From: Candidatus Nitrotoga fabula
GTDB lineage: Bacteria; Pseudomonadota; Gammaproteobacteria; Burkholderiales; Gallionellaceae
Reading direction: 5' to 3'
NCBI RefSeq assembly: GCF_905221025.1
Contig: NZ_CAJNBL010000008.1
Coordinates: forward strand, 1 to 64,000
DNA: 64,000 nucleotides
The position numbers and the translations under genes were made by a program. Shown here piece by piece: positions 63,747-64,000 of the stretch (position 1 is the stretch's first letter; the number at the start of each line of letters is the position of its first letter). Below the pieces are notes generated by a model that made no database searches, was not told the origin of the DNA, and saw nothing but the letters and a program-made list of their open reading frames with translations.

Positions 63747-64000
63747 TCAGAATTTACGGGTAGCGGCAAAATCAGCCAATTGAAGCAATATCCTTTTATA
63801 TTCCGTTTCAGGCAAGCAAGCCAGCGCAGCGCATGCCGCATCGGATTCTTTCTGTGCCTGCCTCCGGGTATATTCCAGGGCTCCGGTTTGCTGGACCACC
63901 TGCATGACCGCGGCAAACTCCCCAATACTCCCCTGCTCGATGGCCTGTCTCACCGTGGCAGCCTGAACGGCATCGCCATGCTGCATAGCGTAGATCAAAG
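63747..64000 (-). CDS. ispB: octaprenyl diphosphate synthase, C-terminal part (cut by window edge)
   Basis: Only the last 84 or so codons are present; the frame runs past position 64000. LIYAMQHGDAVQAATVRQAI and the tail ILLQLADFAATRKF match the C-terminal helices of trans-polyprenyl synthases that make the ubiquinone side chain. The DDxxD motifs lie outside the window. The TTG at 63996-63998 is internal, not the start. Confidence 0.85.
   Translation of the reverse strand, partial: LIYAMQHGDAVQAATVRQAIEQGSIGEFAAVMQVVQQTGALEYTRRQAQKESDAACAALACLPETEYKRILLQLADFAATRKF

Overview
The window reads as a stretch of a betaproteobacterial chromosome, most likely from the Nitrosomonadales. This placement rests on gene order and protein types and is an inference. 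Examples are the runs rimP-nusA-infB-rbfA-truB-rpsO-pnp and thrS-infC-rpmI-rplT-pheS-pheT-ihfA-merR. Others are an Arg32-type elongation factor P next to its rhamnosyltransferase earP, an APS-reductase-type cysH followed by a DUF934 gene and cysI, and hrcA-hemH divergent from nadK-recN. Almost everything from 25 to 46092 is on the minus strand (yhbY is the exception). From 47388 the strands are mixed. I see no rRNA, tRNA, CRISPR array or intact insertion sequence.

Left edge (1-2498): a small AT-rich accessory island directly behind ettA. It holds a Type II restriction-modification pair of the HindIII family (endonuclease, then a beta-class adenine methyltransferase), a 69-codon frame overlapping the endonuclease start, and a 48-codon frame at the far end. 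A promoter-like sequence with a 12-bp-period direct repeat lies just behind the ettA stop and could drive the island.

2499-11543: ettA, an lpxO-type lipid A hydroxylase, an AI-2E/PerM-family membrane protein, recQ (with a second HRDC domain cut off by an in-frame stop codon), and the translation pair earP-efp. 11566-20759: the pnp to rimP translation and RNA-decay cluster, read from rimP toward pnp. 21036-28518: the thrS to merR cluster, in which infC appears to start at an AUA codon. 28944-34893: glmM, folP, ftsH, rlmE (with yhbY divergent) and greA. 34946-44142: carB, carA, a DUF4202 gene, dapB, bamE, recN and nadK.

44143-47387: a sparsely coding interval around one secreted PEGA plus SUMF1-fold protein, with about 1.3 kb of non-coding DNA carrying short tandem repeats. 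47388-54083: hrcA, hemH, orn, an M48 metalloprotease, a small c-type cytochrome without an obvious Met ligand, phhB, rsgA and a CbiB/CobD-family membrane protein. 54264-60401: an assimilatory sulfate reduction cluster (cysI, DUF934, cysH, cysD, cysN) with a TSUP-family exporter upstream; together these take sulfate through APS and sulfite to sulfide. 60983-64000: a UPF0114 membrane protein, a PII signalling protein, an outer-membrane porin, and the 3' end of a polyprenyl diphosphate synthase gene cut by the window edge.

Most of the window is conserved housekeeping DNA. The parts that deserve a second look are the HindIII-like island with its unexplained small frames and repeat, the split RecQ HRDC domain, and the repeat-bearing non-coding interval next to the PEGA/SUMF1 gene.
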